NCBI GenBank assembly: GCA_964478055.1
Contig: CAYZHV010000015.1
Span: 1-29,940, forward strand
Length of the DNA stretch: 29,940 nucleotides
From: CAYZHV01 sp964478055
Lineage (GTDB): Bacteria; Spirochaetota; Spirochaetia; DSM-27196; Alkalispirochaetaceae
Direction: 5' to 3'
Part shown: one piece after another, positions 1 through 7,370 of the stretch
How the letters are laid out: each line of letters begins with the position of its first letter
How positions within the stretch are numbered: position 1 is the first letter of the stretch
Program-made: the position numbers and the translations under genes
The notes under the pieces: generated by a model
What the model was told of the DNA's origin: nothing
Seen by the model: only the letters and a program-made list of their open reading frames with translations
The model's database searches: none

Positions 1-2
1 AC

Positions 3-1421
3 GCCTCGCTTCTTGCGCTCTCCCTCTTTGCGGTGGGCGCCATGGTGGACATCGTACGTAGCTTTCTCGGAAAGGTAAAAGTGGTAGAGCGTATTCGGGA
101 GGCTCTATCGCAGAAGCAGCAGGCGATGGAGGAGTACATGTACTCAGACCTGCCTACGGGCCTACCAAATCGGGAAGCGTTTTATCGGGACTTGGAAGAA
201 CGACTCGAACTGGGGCCCGAGGATGCACGGGCCGGCATCGTCTTTATGGATATCGATGATTTTCAGGGACTCAACGAATCCCTTGGAACGAGGGCCGTTG
301 ACCGGCTCATTGCGCAGGCCGCCCGAATCGTTCGCAGTGTTGAGTCCAGCTCCGTCGCGGCCTACCGAACCGGGACGGACGAGTTCGCCCTCCTGGTTCG
401 TGGGGCGGTTAGCGCCGACGGGCCAACGGCGATGGCCAGGCAGATCCAGGCTTCTCTCCTCAGAGGATTCTATGTCGACGGGCGACGACACAGCTGCGGT
501 GTCAGTATCGGAATCCTCATGATTCCCGAGGACGGCGAGGACGTGCACACTATCGGAAAGAACGGCTATTCCGCCGTTCGGCGAGCAAAGCAGCAGCGGA
601 ACTCCATTGTGACCTATGACGAGTCCATGCGGCTGGAGGCGGAGAGCAAGATGCGCCTGGTCAGTGAGCTTCGTCAGAGCATCGGAGCTAGTGATTTCTT
701 CATGGTTTACCAGCCTCTGCTGGGACGAGATACGGACAGACCCCGGGGGGAGGCGCTTCTGCGGTGGAGCCACCCTCGAGGAGAGCAGGTTTCACCCTCT
801 CGCTTTATTCCCGCCGCGGAGGATGCGGGCCTCATTCACCAGCTCGGGCGTCGGAGCGTGGAGATCCTTGTGGATGATCTCCGTCGTCTTAGCGCGGCAG
901 GGGTAGATATGGAACTGAGCTTCAACCTCTCGGCCCAGCAATTCTCGGAGCCGGAGTTCTGCAAGCGCCTGGCGGGGACCCTCGGCGAAAGTGGCTACCC
1001 CTTTGGAAACATTGTCCTCGAGATTACGGAATCCGCCTTTGTGGAGCGGATTGAGCGAGTCAGGGAGGGGCTGGAGTACCTCCACAGCCTCGGTTTGCGA
1101 GTGGCAGTGGATGATTTTGGAACGGGATACTCCTCCCTGAGTTACCTCCGGGATCTGCCGATAGACAGATTGAAGGTGGATCGCTCCTTCGTCGAACGAC
1201 TACCCGGGGACAAGCGGAGCCTTGCTCTCCTCCAGGTAGTGCGGGAGACCTGTTCAGTCTTTGGTTTGGAGATGGTGGTAGAAGGAGTGGAACGAGAGGA
1301 TCAGCTGGAGGAGTTGCGGACAATCGCGCCGGATATCTACCAGGGGTTTCTCTTTGGCCGCCCCGGTCCCCTGGAGCAGTTGATCGAGCAGAGGGGTAGA
1401 GCGGAGGACCCTATTCTCTGA
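3..1421 (+). CDS. GGDEF/EAL cyclic-di-GMP protein, partial at 5' end
   Basis: Predicted c-di-GMP phosphodiesterase. The frame is open to the left window edge, and its first codons (ASLLALSLFAVGAMVDIV) look like the end of a membrane helix, so the GTG at 33 is internal and the real start lies outside. A linker helix leads into a GGDEF domain, whose signature reads GTDEF instead of GG(D/E)EF; this makes cyclase activity doubtful. The EAL domain keeps EALLRW, the NLSAQQF asparagine, EITE, DDFGTGYSSL, the LKVD lysine, the EGVE glutamate and the YQGFLFGRP end, so hydrolysis of c-di-GMP is likely. The last 11 nt overlap the convergent LarA-like gene. Family assignment is firm; the net activity is inferred. 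Confidence 0.93.
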   Translation, partial: ASLLALSLFAVGAMVDIVRSFLGKVKVVERIREALSQKQQAMEEYMYSDLPTGLPNREAFYRDLEERLELGPEDARAGIVFMDIDDFQGLNESLGTRAVDRLIAQAARIVRSVESSSVAAYRTGTDEFALLVRGAVSADGPTAMARQIQASLLRGFYVDGRRHSCGVSIGILMIPEDGEDVHTIGKNGYSAVRRAKQQRNSIVTYDESMRLEAESKMRLVSELRQSIGASDFFMVYQPLLGRDTDRPRGEALLRWSHPRGEQVSPSRFIPAAEDAGLIHQLGRRSVEILVDDLRRLSAAGVDMELSFNLSAQQFSEPEFCKRLAGTLGESGYPFGNIVLEITESAFVERIERVREGLEYLHSLGLRVAVDDFGTGYSSLSYLRDLPIDRLKVDRSFVERLPGDKRSLALLQVVRETCSVFGLEMVVEGVEREDQLEELRTIAPDIYQGFLFGRPGPLEQLIEQRGRAEDPIL

Positions 1422-2682
1422 TCGGAGAGCTGCTCCAGAGCCCGAGAGCGGGATTGGCGATAAAGTAGTACTCCTCACCCTCAGAGTCGGTGTAGTAACC
1501 GGTATTTTTCCCCTTCGGATTGTACCGTTCCACCACCGCTCCTAGATCCCGATAAGTATACCCGACTCCTTCGATCTCCTCCTTCGTGAGGTGGCCGGGA
1601 GCGTACTCGATGTGGAAGCGTCCTTCCGAAGAGCCGTGGATGAGGTGTGCCGCGGCGCTGAGATTCTCCGCCAGGGGTGACCCCTCCGCCACGAGAGAGA
1701 GGGCCCGCTCCGTACCGCGATAGCCGTAGGCGCGAATTAGCTCATCGATCTGCTTATCCTCTCCAAAGCTCCTCACCCCCGGGGCGATGACCGTAAGGCG
1801 CCCACCGTCGCCGATGGCCATCCGGCTCCGGTAGACCGCCTTGTTTCCGAGCCAGGTGGAATGAAATTCCTCCGGGTCGAGGTACGCCACCACGTGGTCC
1901 ACGGGCCTCGAAAGCTCATACACGTTTACCTGCTGTGCCAGCTCCGCGGCAGCGTAGAAGCACTCGTTATCGTCTCCGGCGTAGACCCCGCGGAGAATGA
2001 TCTCCCCCTCCTCGGTGTTCTCCAACACGGTGAGGATGTAGACGATGGGCAACTCCGCGGCGTACTGTTCCGCGGCGTGGTTGAGGACCCGTCGTACCGG
2101 CGTATCCGCCCGTCCCATCATCCGCTCCATGCCGTACACTGCGCCGAGGTAGTGGCTCTTGTCGATTGCCTCCTTACCCCCGGTCCCGACAAAGATGTTC
2201 TTGGTGTAGTTAGCGAGACCCACCACCTCGTGGGGTACAACCTGTCCGACAGAGAATATGGCGTCGTAGGAACCCTCGACCAGCATACGGTTGAGCTGGA
2301 CCGGATAGTCAAATGCGAGAAGGCCGTCGCTGACGTCCCGAATAAAGCTCTCCGCAACCCTCCCCAGGGTGACTGCATCTTCTCGCCATCGATGCACTCG
2401 AATAAGCTCTTCCGGTATCGAGCCGAACATCCGGTGTATCTGTCCCTCGGTCATCGGATCGTGGGTCCCCAGGGCTGGGAGGACATCCGTGAGGGCGCTC
2501 CCGAATCGGTTGTAGAGGAGCTCGGTAATTCTTCCTGCCCGGGAGTGAAACCGCGTAAAGTCCGGCGGAATCGCCAGGATTCTCTTGGCTTTAGAGAAAT
2601 GGTCGAAGAGCGGAGCCAGAAGCTCCTGGAGATCTGCGTCGTCGATGTTGTGGTTAGGACCACCTTCTGCGAGATAGAGCAC
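1411..2682 (-). CDS. LarA-family (lactate racemase-like, DUF2088) protein
   Basis: Predicted 2-hydroxyacid racemase or epimerase of the LarA family, which uses the nickel-pincer nucleotide (NPN) cofactor. The 423-aa product has the family features: PDFTRF near residue 40, ALGTHDPMT near 70, VHRWRED near 96, and a PHEVVG...NYTKNIFVG stretch at 150-165. Aligned by hand with lactobacillary LarA (from memory), His97, His151, Lys161 and His177 fall where the NPN and nickel ligands His108, His174, Lys184 and His200 lie; the spacings 151-161 and 161-177 match exactly. I chose the GTG at 2682 because GGGGAGG sits 8 nt upstream; longer starts up to 2733 lack a ribosome site. No larB, larC or larE is in the window, so cofactor supply and substrate are unknown. 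Confidence 0.83.
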   Translation of the reverse strand: MLYLAEGGPNHNIDDADLQELLAPLFDHFSKAKRILAIPPDFTRFHSRAGRITELLYNRFGSALTDVLPALGTHDPMTEGQIHRMFGSIPEELIRVHRWREDAVTLGRVAESFIRDVSDGLLAFDYPVQLNRMLVEGSYDAIFSVGQVVPHEVVGLANYTKNIFVGTGGKEAIDKSHYLGAVYGMERMMGRADTPVRRVLNHAAEQYAAELPIVYILTVLENTEEGEIILRGVYAGDDNECFYAAAELAQQVNVYELSRPVDHVVAYLDPEEFHSTWLGNKAVYRSRMAIGDGGRLTVIAPGVRSFGEDKQIDELIRAYGYRGTERALSLVAEGSPLAENLSAAAHLIHGSSEGRFHIEYAPGHLTKEEIEGVGYTYRDLGAVVERYNPKGKNTGYYTDSEGEEYYFIANPALGLWSSSPIRE

Positions 2683-2751
2683 CGTAAGTACCTCCCCTGG
2701 TCCAACGCTATACCATCGGCTCCGGCGAATCAACCGAACCGTGTGACCATC

Positions 2752-2790
2752 GGTTCTTGACCGCTGGTTCTTGACCGCCGGTTCTTGACC
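2752..2790. repeat. Three tandem 14-bp direct repeats
   Basis: GGTTCTTGACC occurs three times, at 2752, 2766 and 2780, with an exact 14-bp period; the two spacers are GCT and GCC. The repeats lie in the 137-nt gap between the LarA-like gene (leftward) and the receptor remnant (rightward). Each copy carries TTGACC, which resembles a -35 box. They could be a repeated protein-binding site or a slippage product; the sequence does not decide. Confidence 0.8.
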
Positions 2791-2819
2791 CTAGGATAGC
2801 TTCCATCGAAAATACCGGG

Positions 2820-3224
2820 ATGAAACACCTCTCCACCAAGATCGCCGCGGGAAACGTCATTTTTGGCGTAGTCGTCGCTCTTCTAGTGGGCGGCGCCGGC
2901 TGGTGCGCCCTGCAGCAGCAGGGAGAACGGTCCATCGCGGACATTCGCTCTGTCTATCTCGATAATTACGACCGGCAGATCAGGGAGCAGGTGGAGACCG
3001 TCCACTCCCTTATTCAGGGCGTCTACGAGAAGCAGCAGGATGGCGAGCTAACCGAGAGTCGGGCCAAGGAGCTCGCGGCGGACCTCGTCCGAGGCTTGAG
3101 GTACGGCGAGGAGGGGTATTTCTGGATCGACACCACCGAGGGGGACAATGTCGTTCTTCTCGGGAGAGAGGTCGCGGAGAACATTCAGAAGACAGACGAG
3201 TTGGTTCGCCGCTTCAGGATCTGA
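2820..3224 (+). pseudogene. Internally deleted chemoreceptor: sCache N-terminus joined to an MCP-like tail
   Basis: The 134-aa frame starts like a methyl-accepting chemotaxis protein. It has a membrane helix at about 10-32 and then the first half of an sCache_2 sensor domain (REQVETVHSLIQGVYEK, then RYGEEGYFWIDTTEGDNVVLLG). The sensor stops near residue 116. The last 17 residues, ending in TDELVRRFRI, look like the extreme C-terminus of an MCP, which commonly ends in a LxxLVxRFxI-type sequence. HAMP and the whole signalling domain are absent. The simplest reading is one in-frame deletion of an ancestral receptor, so signalling to CheA is not expected. No clear ribosome site was seen. Alternatives are a standalone truncated sensor or an assembly collapse. 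Confidence 0.6.
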
Positions 3225-3283
3225 TCTTGTCACCCCCGGGGAGTATCAGTAGTTTACAACTTCACCGCGAGGAAAGTAGCTAA

Positions 3284-4762
3284 ATGAGCAAGAACCGAAG
3301 CAGACCCGATCTCCTGGGCAAAGAACCAATAGGCCCACTTCTGTTGAAAATGGCCCTCCCCGCCACGGTAGCAATGGGTGTCAACGCGCTCTACAACCTT
3401 GTTGACACAATCTTTATTGGTCGCGGTGTCGGAGCCCTGGCCATAGGTGGCGTGGGGATCGCCTTTCCCGTTCAGATCCTTATCCTCGGCGTGGCGCTCC
3501 TCGTCGGTATCGGCTCGGCCTCGGTGATTTCGAGGATGCTCGGTCAGGGCGACCCGGATCGAGCGGCCCGGGCTGTGGGCAACGCGGTGGTGATGATCTT
3601 TCTCCTGTCGAGTCTCCTCGCGGCCACCGCGGGGCTCTTTCTCGATCCGATTCTCAGAATCCTCGGCGCCACCGAGGAGCTGATGCCTTTCGCCCGGGAG
3701 TATCTGGTGACGATTCTGCCGGGGGCGCCCTTTCTTGCCACAGCCATCGCCTCTAATCACATCGTACGCTCCGAGGGCCGGGCGAAGACGGCGATGTTCA
3801 TTATGCTTGTGGGTGCCGGGCTCAACATAATTCTCGACCCGATCTTCATTTTCGGTCTCGGCCTCGGAGTCCGTGGTGCGGCTCTGGCCACGGTAACCGC
3901 GCAGTTTATCTCCTTTCTCTTTGCGGTCGCCTTCTACGCCACCGGACGGAGTTCCCTTCCCCTGAGCTGGAAGCACCTGCGGATCCACTGGGACGTGGTA
4001 CCCGAAGTGACTGCATTGGGGCTTGCCCCCTTCGTACGGCAGTTCGGCCAGAGCTTCTTTATTATCATTGTGAATAACGCCCTGCGCACCTTCGGAGACG
4101 AGCTTGCCATTTCAGCCTTCGGTGTAATAAACAAGCTTCTCATTTTCGCCCTCATGCCTCTGGTTGGCATCGCCCAGGGGTTTCAGCCGATCGCCGGATA
4201 CAACTACGGAGCGCGGAATATGTTCCGTGTCCGACAGGCGGTCAAGCTCGCCAACGCTACCGCTGTGACCATATCCCTCATCTACTTTTCGGTGGTCATG
4301 CTCTTTCCCCGGGCGATCTTCTCGGTCTTCACGACGAATCCGGAGCTCCTGGAGTTGGGCAGCTTTGCCATGAGGATCGTTCTGATAGCGATACCGCTGA
4401 TCGGGATGCAGATCATTGGGGCGGTCTTCTTTCAGGCCGTGGGCATGGCTCTCCCGTCCCTCATCCTCAGTATGTCCCGACAGATCATTCTCCTTATTCC
4501 CCTGGTCCTTATTCTCCCGCGCATCTTCGGCGTCATCGGCGTCTGGGCGGCGTTTCCCGTGGCGGACGTGGTAGCGACGACCATTACAATGGTGTGGCTG
4601 CGAGTTGAGATGCGAAAGCTACACATCTTGGGCTGTCGGGAGGAGCCGGAACTCCACCAGGGCTGCCCGGATCCCGAGGAGTTGGGAGAGGCGGATGCCG
4701 AAACCCAGGATTCTGCGCCTGCTTCGAAAGGAAATCCGGATGAAGTCGAGGCGCCGCTGTGA
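3284..4762 (+). CDS. MATE-family multidrug/Na+ efflux transporter
   Basis: Predicted inner-membrane cation-coupled exporter of the MATE family. The 492-aa protein has about twelve hydrophobic helices in two halves. The first opens with PLLLKMALPATVAMGVNALY and VDTIFIGRGVGALAIGG, the typical N-terminal MATE signature. The second half contains FQPIAGYNYGAR, the usual motif after helix 7. The C-terminal 40 residues are an acidic, non-membrane tail (PELHQGCPDPEELGEADAE...) of unknown role. ATG at 3284 follows GAGGAAAG at a good distance. The stop overlaps the GTG of the next gene, so the two are probably translated together. The sequence looks closest to the MepA/DinF side of the family, and the substrate cannot be told. 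Confidence 0.93.
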   Translation: MSKNRSRPDLLGKEPIGPLLLKMALPATVAMGVNALYNLVDTIFIGRGVGALAIGGVGIAFPVQILILGVALLVGIGSASVISRMLGQGDPDRAARAVGNAVVMIFLLSSLLAATAGLFLDPILRILGATEELMPFAREYLVTILPGAPFLATAIASNHIVRSEGRAKTAMFIMLVGAGLNIILDPIFIFGLGLGVRGAALATVTAQFISFLFAVAFYATGRSSLPLSWKHLRIHWDVVPEVTALGLAPFVRQFGQSFFIIIVNNALRTFGDELAISAFGVINKLLIFALMPLVGIAQGFQPIAGYNYGARNMFRVRQAVKLANATAVTISLIYFSVVMLFPRAIFSVFTTNPELLELGSFAMRIVLIAIPLIGMQIIGAVFFQAVGMALPSLILSMSRQIILLIPLVLILPRIFGVIGVWAAFPVADVVATTITMVWLRVEMRKLHILGCREEPELHQGCPDPEELGEADAETQDSAPASKGNPDEVEAPL

Positions 4763-5382
4763 GGATGGAGCCTTTTCTCGAGCTCTACAGGCTGAAAGAC
4801 CTCACTCGAACGGGCTGGCAACTCCGGGGCATCCTGGAGCCGGAGTCGGTGGCGGACCACAGCTGGGGGACTGCTCTACTGGTAAGCCGGTACTGCCGGG
4901 AGGCGGGGGTGGATTGCGAGCGCGCCCTAGGAATGGCGGTAGTGCATGATCTGATTGAGGTGAGGGTAGGGGACATACCGAGGCGGGTGGATCCCCGAGT
5001 AAAGGGGATCTCAGAGGATGAAAAACGGCGGCGCGAAGAGCGTGCCGCCGCGGCCATTTCCCGGGAAACCGAGTGGCCGGAATTCGAAAAGCTCTGGCGG
5101 GAGTACGACCTGGGCGAAAGTGCGGAGGCGCGTTTTGTCCGGGACATGAACCTGCTCGACATGGTCCTCCAGGCCACTCTCTACGCGGGGGAGGGGCGGT
5201 GGGATGGCGAAAGCGGAGCCGAGAGCTTTCCCACTTTTCAAGGGTTGGACGAGTTCTTCGAAACATCCCGACCTCGGGTAGCCACGGAGCTCGGCCGAAG
5301 GCTGTATGAGGAAGTTGAAACACTCTATGAGAGATCCAAGAGGGGTCAGGGTGAATCGAGCCTGCCGCGGAACCGACACTAA
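4759..5382 (+). CDS. HD-domain phosphohydrolase, HDDC2/YfbR-like
   Basis: Predicted metal-dependent nucleotidase of the HDDC2/YfbR group, which removes phosphate from deoxynucleoside 5'-monophosphates. The 207-aa product has LTRTGW near the start, PESVADHSW with His34, VVHDLIE with His63-Asp64, VGDIP, and the SAEARFVRDMNLLDMVLQA helix. Aligned with human HDDC2 from memory, the final metal aspartate seems replaced by Asn131, although Asp129 and Asp134 flank it; activity is therefore less certain than the fold. The GTG at 4759 has GAGG 7 nt upstream and shares GTGA with the MATE stop; the ATG two codons later has poorer spacing. The next gene follows after 6 nt. Confidence 0.87.
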   Translation: MRMEPFLELYRLKDLTRTGWQLRGILEPESVADHSWGTALLVSRYCREAGVDCERALGMAVVHDLIEVRVGDIPRRVDPRVKGISEDEKRRREERAAAAISRETEWPEFEKLWREYDLGESAEARFVRDMNLLDMVLQATLYAGEGRWDGESGAESFPTFQGLDEFFETSRPRVATELGRRLYEEVETLYERSKRGQGESSLPRNRH

Positions 5383-5388
5383 GAGAAG

Positions 5389-6702
5389 ATGCCACTGTTA
5401 GACCAGGAGAGCCGACAGGCGGTTCGATTTCTCGCGAAATGGTTCTTTCTTGCCATTACCGGGGGTGTTGTTGCGGCGGTGCTGGTTCGCCTCTTCATGT
5501 TTCTTCTCTTTTTCCTACGGGAAACCCTCTCTTCCACGCCGGTGCCGCCGCCGCTCTGGGCGATCGCCGGGGCTCTGTTTACGGGGGCGGTAATCTACCG
5601 CATTTCGCCGGGCTCCGTAGGTGAGGGGATACCGAGTTACCTCCATGGGATGAACCATCACAAGGGAGTCCTTGGTTTCCGGCAGACGCTCTTCAAGTAC
5701 GGGGCGGCTCTGGTGACCCTCTCCACCTTCGGGAGTGGCGGTATTGTCGGCCCCCTCGGGAGGGTAGCGGCGGGCTTTCTTTCGGAGCTAAACAGACATC
5801 TGCGCCGTTACCTGGGGGTCTTTACGATTTACGATACCCATACTGCGGCGATCTGCGGCTTTGCGGCTTCCATGGGAGCGATAACCCATGCGCCGATCGG
5901 CAGCGGTATTTTTGCCGTGGAGGTGATCCAGCGGCAACAGATGCGGTACCACGATCTCTTTCCGGCAATCATGGCTGGGAGCGCGGCGGTCTATGTCTCT
6001 AAGGGCTTTGGCTGGACCGCCTTGTACGACTTCAGCGGGCTACCGCACTTTGACAATTACACCATAGTTTGGCTCATCCTGTTGGTGGCGGTGATAAACA
6101 GCTTTCTCGGTAGGGGGTACAACGAGCTCTACCGCATCACCGCCTCCACCTTTGGACGGCAGCAGCACCGAAGGCTCATTCTCAAGGTTACTATCGGTAT
6201 GGCAGTGGGCACCGGCATCGCTTTCGCGGTAAATCCTACTCTCATGAGCGTCTCCGAGGGGATGGTGCCGGCGATTCTGGGTGGGGATATTATCCACCTT
6301 CGTGGCCGACTCCCCGTGGAGCTGCCGATCTACGCGGTCTTTGTGACCCTCGCTGTGGCAAAGACCGTTTCCACCACCGTTACCGTTGGCTCAGGCATGA
6401 GTGCGGGATTTGTGGGGCCGACTCTAATCGTGGGAATGCTCACCGCTGCCGCCGTCGGCTCGACCCTGGGGGTCTCTGTGGACAGCGGTGAGTATACGGC
6501 GTTGCTCGCCGCGGGGTTTGCCTCAATGCTCGCGAGCACGATTAACGTTCCTATCGCCGCAGCTGTGCTGGCGCTGGAGCTCTTTGGTTTGAGCTATAGC
6601 TTTCCGGCGGCCATATCCGCGGTGATTGGATATCAGTTCAACAGGTTTAACACCCTCTACGTCTACGCCACGGAGGAGGAGTTCAACGACGGTTCGGCCT
6701 AG
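5389..6702 (+). CDS. Divergent ClC-family chloride channel/transporter
   Basis: Predicted inner-membrane anion channel of the ClC family, 437 aa with about ten or more hydrophobic helices. Landmarks are GEGIPSY at 78-84 (GSGIP motif), GSGGIVGPLGR at 115-125, the GFAASMGAITHAPIGSGIFA region at 157-176, a GSGMSAGFVGPTL region (GxFxP motif) near 340, and the NVPIAAAVLALEL helix close to the end. Where most ClC proteins have GREGP with the gating glutamate, this one reads GPLGR, so the gate position is probably Leu. That argues for a leak-like channel or altered coupling rather than a standard Cl-/H+ antiporter. It has no CBS domains. It is last in the MATE-HD-ClC operon, and its stop shares CTAG with the convergent gene. 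Confidence 0.87.
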   Translation: MPLLDQESRQAVRFLAKWFFLAITGGVVAAVLVRLFMFLLFFLRETLSSTPVPPPLWAIAGALFTGAVIYRISPGSVGEGIPSYLHGMNHHKGVLGFRQTLFKYGAALVTLSTFGSGGIVGPLGRVAAGFLSELNRHLRRYLGVFTIYDTHTAAICGFAASMGAITHAPIGSGIFAVEVIQRQQMRYHDLFPAIMAGSAAVYVSKGFGWTALYDFSGLPHFDNYTIVWLILLVAVINSFLGRGYNELYRITASTFGRQQHRRLILKVTIGMAVGTGIAFAVNPTLMSVSEGMVPAILGGDIIHLRGRLPVELPIYAVFVTLAVAKTVSTTVTVGSGMSAGFVGPTLIVGMLTAAAVGSTLGVSVDSGEYTALLAAGFASMLASTINVPIAAAVLALELFGLSYSFPAAISAVIGYQFNRFNTLYVYATEEEFNDGSA

Positions 6703-7253
6703 TCGAACTCTTCTTTCACTTCTACTTTCTGGAAGACCTCGTCTATGATATCGGTGACCTTTCGCGCATCCGTTTGCGGTACGTTCGCCTGCTTCCAGAG
6801 GGAGTTTCGAAAGAACTCCATGATTGTTTTTCGCGTGTCCTCCCCGGGATAGAAGAGATAAGCGATGTCTTGTCCCACGGGCTTGAGAATCGTAAAGGAC
6901 GTATAGGTTACTACTGGCTCCCGACCGACGTAGACCTGGTCCTGTCGCCTGGTCTTGTAACTGATCAGCTCTTTGTGGCGATAGGGAATACGCTCAGCGT
7001 CCGTACGGTACGCCGGCTCGGTGTGCTTGTTCGAGTAGTTGGCCGGCTCCACGAGGACGAAAAGTTTTCTACCTTCCGCCTGAAACGTGAGCCCCTCTTC
7101 TGAGCTATAGATATCCTTTACGTTACTGAAGGACACTAACTCGTACTTTGTGTATGTGGAACGGTCGCTGTAGAAGACGCTAATGATATAGCCGCCCTGC
7201 TCTGGAAGTTCACCATCCTGATACGCCTGAAACAGTTCCTTGGCTACAGCCAT
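6699..7253 (-). CDS. Conserved-looking protein of unknown function
   Basis: I do not recognise this 184-aa protein. It is soluble, without signal peptide or membrane helix. The composition alternates charged and aromatic residues (YIISVFYSDRSTYTKYELVSF, LFVLVEPANYSN), which suggests a beta-rich fold, and the C-terminal 40 residues are helical and acidic (TDARKVTDIIDEVFQKVEVKEEFD). The start is well supported: ATG at 7253 follows AAGGAGG with 5 nt spacing, the best ribosome site in the left part of the window. It converges on the ClC gene with a 4-nt overlap and is divergent from the J-domain gene. Function unknown. Confidence 0.75.
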   Translation of the reverse strand: MAVAKELFQAYQDGELPEQGGYIISVFYSDRSTYTKYELVSFSNVKDIYSSEEGLTFQAEGRKLFVLVEPANYSNKHTEPAYRTDAERIPYRHKELISYKTRRQDQVYVGREPVVTYTSFTILKPVGQDIAYLFYPGEDTRKTIMEFFRNSLWKQANVPQTDARKVTDIIDEVFQKVEVKEEFD

Positions 7254-7329
7254 CTACACCTCCTTTGAGAATATCTAAAGAGTAACACACCAGAGAGGTC
7301 AAGAGCAAAGGAAAGCTCTACACTCTCTC

Positions 7330-7358
7330 GGATTGTGTTAAGACGAATTTTAAGGTAA
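7330..7358 (+). promoter_or_regulatory. Possible promoter of the J-domain gene
   Basis: TTGTGT, a 17-nt spacer and TAATAT stand directly before the J-domain gene, with the -10-like box 9-12 nt from the ATG. Spacing is ideal but both boxes are only partial matches to the sigma-70 consensus. The gap is AT-richer than its surroundings. Confidence 0.35.
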
Positions 7359-7370
7359 TATTAAGAGCAA

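Noticed and set aside
33..35. GTG as start of the GGDEF/EAL gene
   Set aside because: The frame is open to the window edge and the upstream codons look like a membrane helix, so the gene is cut by the window.
2683..2733. Longer start for the LarA-like protein
   Set aside because: No ribosome site, while GGGGAGG stands at the right distance before the GTG at 2682.
1861..2760. 299-codon plus-strand frame opposite the LarA-like gene
   Set aside because: The opposite strand encodes a clear LarA-family protein with its cofactor ligands.
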